Positions 62,415 through 64,000 of a stretch of 64,000 nucleotides of DNA are shown one piece after another (position 1 is the first letter of the stretch; every line of letters starts with the position of its first letter). The position numbers and the translations under genes were made by a program. This stretch comes from Nocardia brasiliensis NBRC 14402 (lineage in GTDB: Bacteria; Actinomycetota; Actinomycetes; Mycobacteriales; Mycobacteriaceae). A model generated the notes under the pieces. The model saw only the letters and a list, made by a program, of their open reading frames with translations. It was not told where the DNA came from and did not search any database. The DNA is taken from positions 1-64,000 of the forward strand of contig NZ_BAFT02000103.1 of the NCBI RefSeq assembly GCF_000308475.2, given 5' to 3'.

Positions 62415-64000
62415 GTGGGGTGGAGTAACGGCCCGCCCACCTGGACGGAGCTGGAACGGGTGCTGTCCGGCCGGCCCGGCCGCACGAATCCGGACGCGAT
62501 GTATCCGGGCGACGGCGGCGACAGCCCGGCCTGGTCCCGTAAACGCGGCGAGTACCGGGCCGAACCGGTGGCCCCGGACGACGAGGCGCGGGTGCCGTAC
62601 GCGGAACTGCACACGCACTCGGCCTACAGCTTCCTGGACGGGGCGAGCCAGCCCGAGGAGCTGGTGGAGGAGGCCGTGCGCCTCGGCCTGGAGGCGATCG
62701 CGCTCACCGACCACGACGGGTTCTACGGCACGGTGCGCTTCGCCGAGGCGGCCAGGGAATTCGGCCTGCCGACCGTCTTCGGCTCCGAGCTGTCGCTCGG
62801 TACCGACCGGCCGACGGCGCGGCGGCGCACCAAGGGCGCGGATCGTGCGGGCAGCCAACGGGATTCGGCGACCGGTCCGGACGGTGTGCTCGGCGCGCCC
62901 GGCCCGGACGGGAACGGCGCCGGCCGGAGCGGGCACATCGATGCCCCGGATTCCGTGCCGCGCACCGGATCTCCCGACCCCGCCGGACCGCATCTGCTGG
63001 TGCTGGCCCGCGGTCAGGAGGGCTACCGCCGCCTTTCCCGGGAGATCGCGGCCGCGCACATGGCGGCGGGGGAGAAGGGCATCCTGCGCTACGACCTCGA
63101 CACCCTCACCGCGGCGGCGGGCGGCCAGTGGCAGATCCTGACCGGCTGCCGGAAAGGACATCTGCGCCGCGCACTCGCGGACGACTTGCGTTCGGGCAGT
63201 ACCCGTCTCGTGCACGCCGAGGCCGCGCTGCGCGATCTGACCGAACGTTTCGGCGCCGACCGGGTGAGCGTGGAGCTCACCCACCACGGCATCCCGGAGG
63301 ACGACGAGCGCAACGCGCACCTGATCGTGCTGGCCGAGCGGCTCGGCCTGCCCGTGATCGCCACCACCGGAGCGCATTTCGCCGCGCCGCGGCAGCGTCG
63401 TCGCGCCATGGCGCTGGCCGCGATCCGGGCGCGGCGGAGTCTGGACGAGATCGCGGGCTGGCTGGCGCCCACCGGCGGCGCGCACCTGCGTTCCGGCGCG
63501 GAGATGGCGTGGCTGTTCGCCGAGTGCCCGCAGGCGGTGCGCAACGCGGTCCTGCTCGCCCGCGAGTGCGCCTTCGACCTGAAGCTGATCGCGCCGAAAC
63601 TCCCGCCGTTCACCGTGCCCGCGAATCACGACGAGACGTCCTATCTGCGCCTGCTCGCCTTCGAGGGCGCGGCCGCGCGCTATGGGCCGCGGGAGCGAAA
63701 TCCCAAGGCCTACCAGCAGATCGAGCACGAGCTGGCGGTGATCGAGGAGCTGGAGTTCCCCGGCTACTTCCTGGTGGTGCACGATATCGTCCGTTTCTGC
63801 CAGGACAACGACATCCTCTGTCAGGGCCGGGGTTCGGCGGCCAACTCGGCCGTCTGCTACGCGATCGGCATCACCAATGTCGATCCCGTCGGCAACACCC
63901 TGCTGTTCGAGCGCTTCCTCTCCCCGGAGCGCGACGGTCCGCCCGATATCGATATCGACATCGAGTCCGACCGCCGCGAGGAGGCCATCCAGCACGTCTA
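62415..64000 (+). CDS. dnaE2: Error-prone DNA polymerase III alpha DnaE2 (partial, runs off the end)
   Basis: The first 528 residues are present and the frame is open at the window end. The PHP domain has ELHTHSAYSFLDGAS, ALTDHDG and VSVELTHHGIPEDDE; the polymerase palm begins with FPGYFLVVHDIVRFCQ and GRGSAANSAVCYAIGITNVDP, DIDIDIESDRREE. DnaE2 is the damage-induced mutagenic polymerase that works with ImuA' and ImuB. GTG at 62415 follows GAGGAGGTGA. A Pro/Gly-rich insertion (about residues 140-190) lies within the PHP domain. Confidence 0.93.
   Translation, partial: MGWSNGPPTWTELERVLSGRPGRTNPDAMYPGDGGDSPAWSRKRGEYRAEPVAPDDEARVPYAELHTHSAYSFLDGASQPEELVEEAVRLGLEAIALTDHDGFYGTVRFAEAAREFGLPTVFGSELSLGTDRPTARRRTKGADRAGSQRDSATGPDGVLGAPGPDGNGAGRSGHIDAPDSVPRTGSPDPAGPHLLVLARGQEGYRRLSREIAAAHMAAGEKGILRYDLDTLTAAAGGQWQILTGCRKGHLRRALADDLRSGSTRLVHAEAALRDLTERFGADRVSVELTHHGIPEDDERNAHLIVLAERLGLPVIATTGAHFAAPRQRRRAMALAAIRARRSLDEIAGWLAPTGGAHLRSGAEMAWLFAECPQAVRNAVLLARECAFDLKLIAPKLPPFTVPANHDETSYLRLLAFEGAAARYGPRERNPKAYQQIEHELAVIEELEFPGYFLVVHDIVRFCQDNDILCQGRGSAANSAVCYAIGITNVDPVGNTLLFERFLSPERDGPPDIDIDIESDRREEAIQHV

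Overview
The window is high-GC actinobacterial chromosome, most likely from Nocardia or a close relative. Frequent GTG starts and gene order support this: rplM-rpsI-glmM, glmS, the fused NAD(P)HX repair gene, alr-tsaE-tsaB-rimI-tsaD, groES-groEL1, whiB, sigD-rsdA, guaB2-guaB3-guaA and imuA'-imuB follow the order I recall for the Mycobacterium tuberculosis Rv3443c-Rv3394c block. Nocardia-type features are the lipoprotein clusters and type VII secretion cargo genes. Names rest on motif reading and remembered families; no database search was run.

Layout. 1-0.48 kb: tandem 169-bp intergenic repeat. 0.87-1.53 kb: a WXG100 (Esx) pair. 1.9-13.1 kb: an envelope and phospho-signalling cluster with a transmembrane Ser/Thr kinase, three paralogous lipoproteins, an FHA protein, a zinc metallopeptidase lipoprotein and an FHA-ABC exporter. 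13.2-15.0 kb: an Rv3446c-like type VII-associated protein. 15.2-19.4 kb: rplM, rpsI, glmM and an ABC-F protein. 19.7-22.8 kb: a PspC protein and a small type VII cargo cluster. 23.0-29.8 kb: a hydrolase-fold protein, glmS, a MarR/MFS pair, a cupredoxin and nnrE/nnrD. 30.0-34.9 kb: alr, a hydrolase and the tRNA t6A genes. A second copy of the 168/169-bp repeat pair follows. 35.2-39.7 kb: an Hsp70-like membrane protein and groES/groEL1 behind a CIRCE operator. 39.7-44.5 kb: sigK with a short anti-sigma, whiB, and sigD-rsdA. 44.7-51.2 kb: a DUF5319-type gene and the GMP synthesis genes. 51.3-56.5 kb: a PspC / histidine kinase / response regulator module (EsrISR-like) next to a predicted pseudokinase. 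56.7-64.0 kb: the SOS mutasome (imuA', imuB, dnaE2) with two LexA-type boxes, one of them driving a small TPR-like gene directly ahead of dnaE2.

The points most worth checking are: (i) the SOS-boxed TPR-like gene coupled to dnaE2; (ii) the kinase-fold protein with HRA in place of HRD beside the PspC two-component system; (iii) the 168/169-bp repeat family with a covarying 32-nt hairpin at two loci; (iv) a SigK partner that is a soluble 83-residue anti-sigma; and (v) two alpha/beta-hydrolase-fold proteins that have lost the nucleophile serine.
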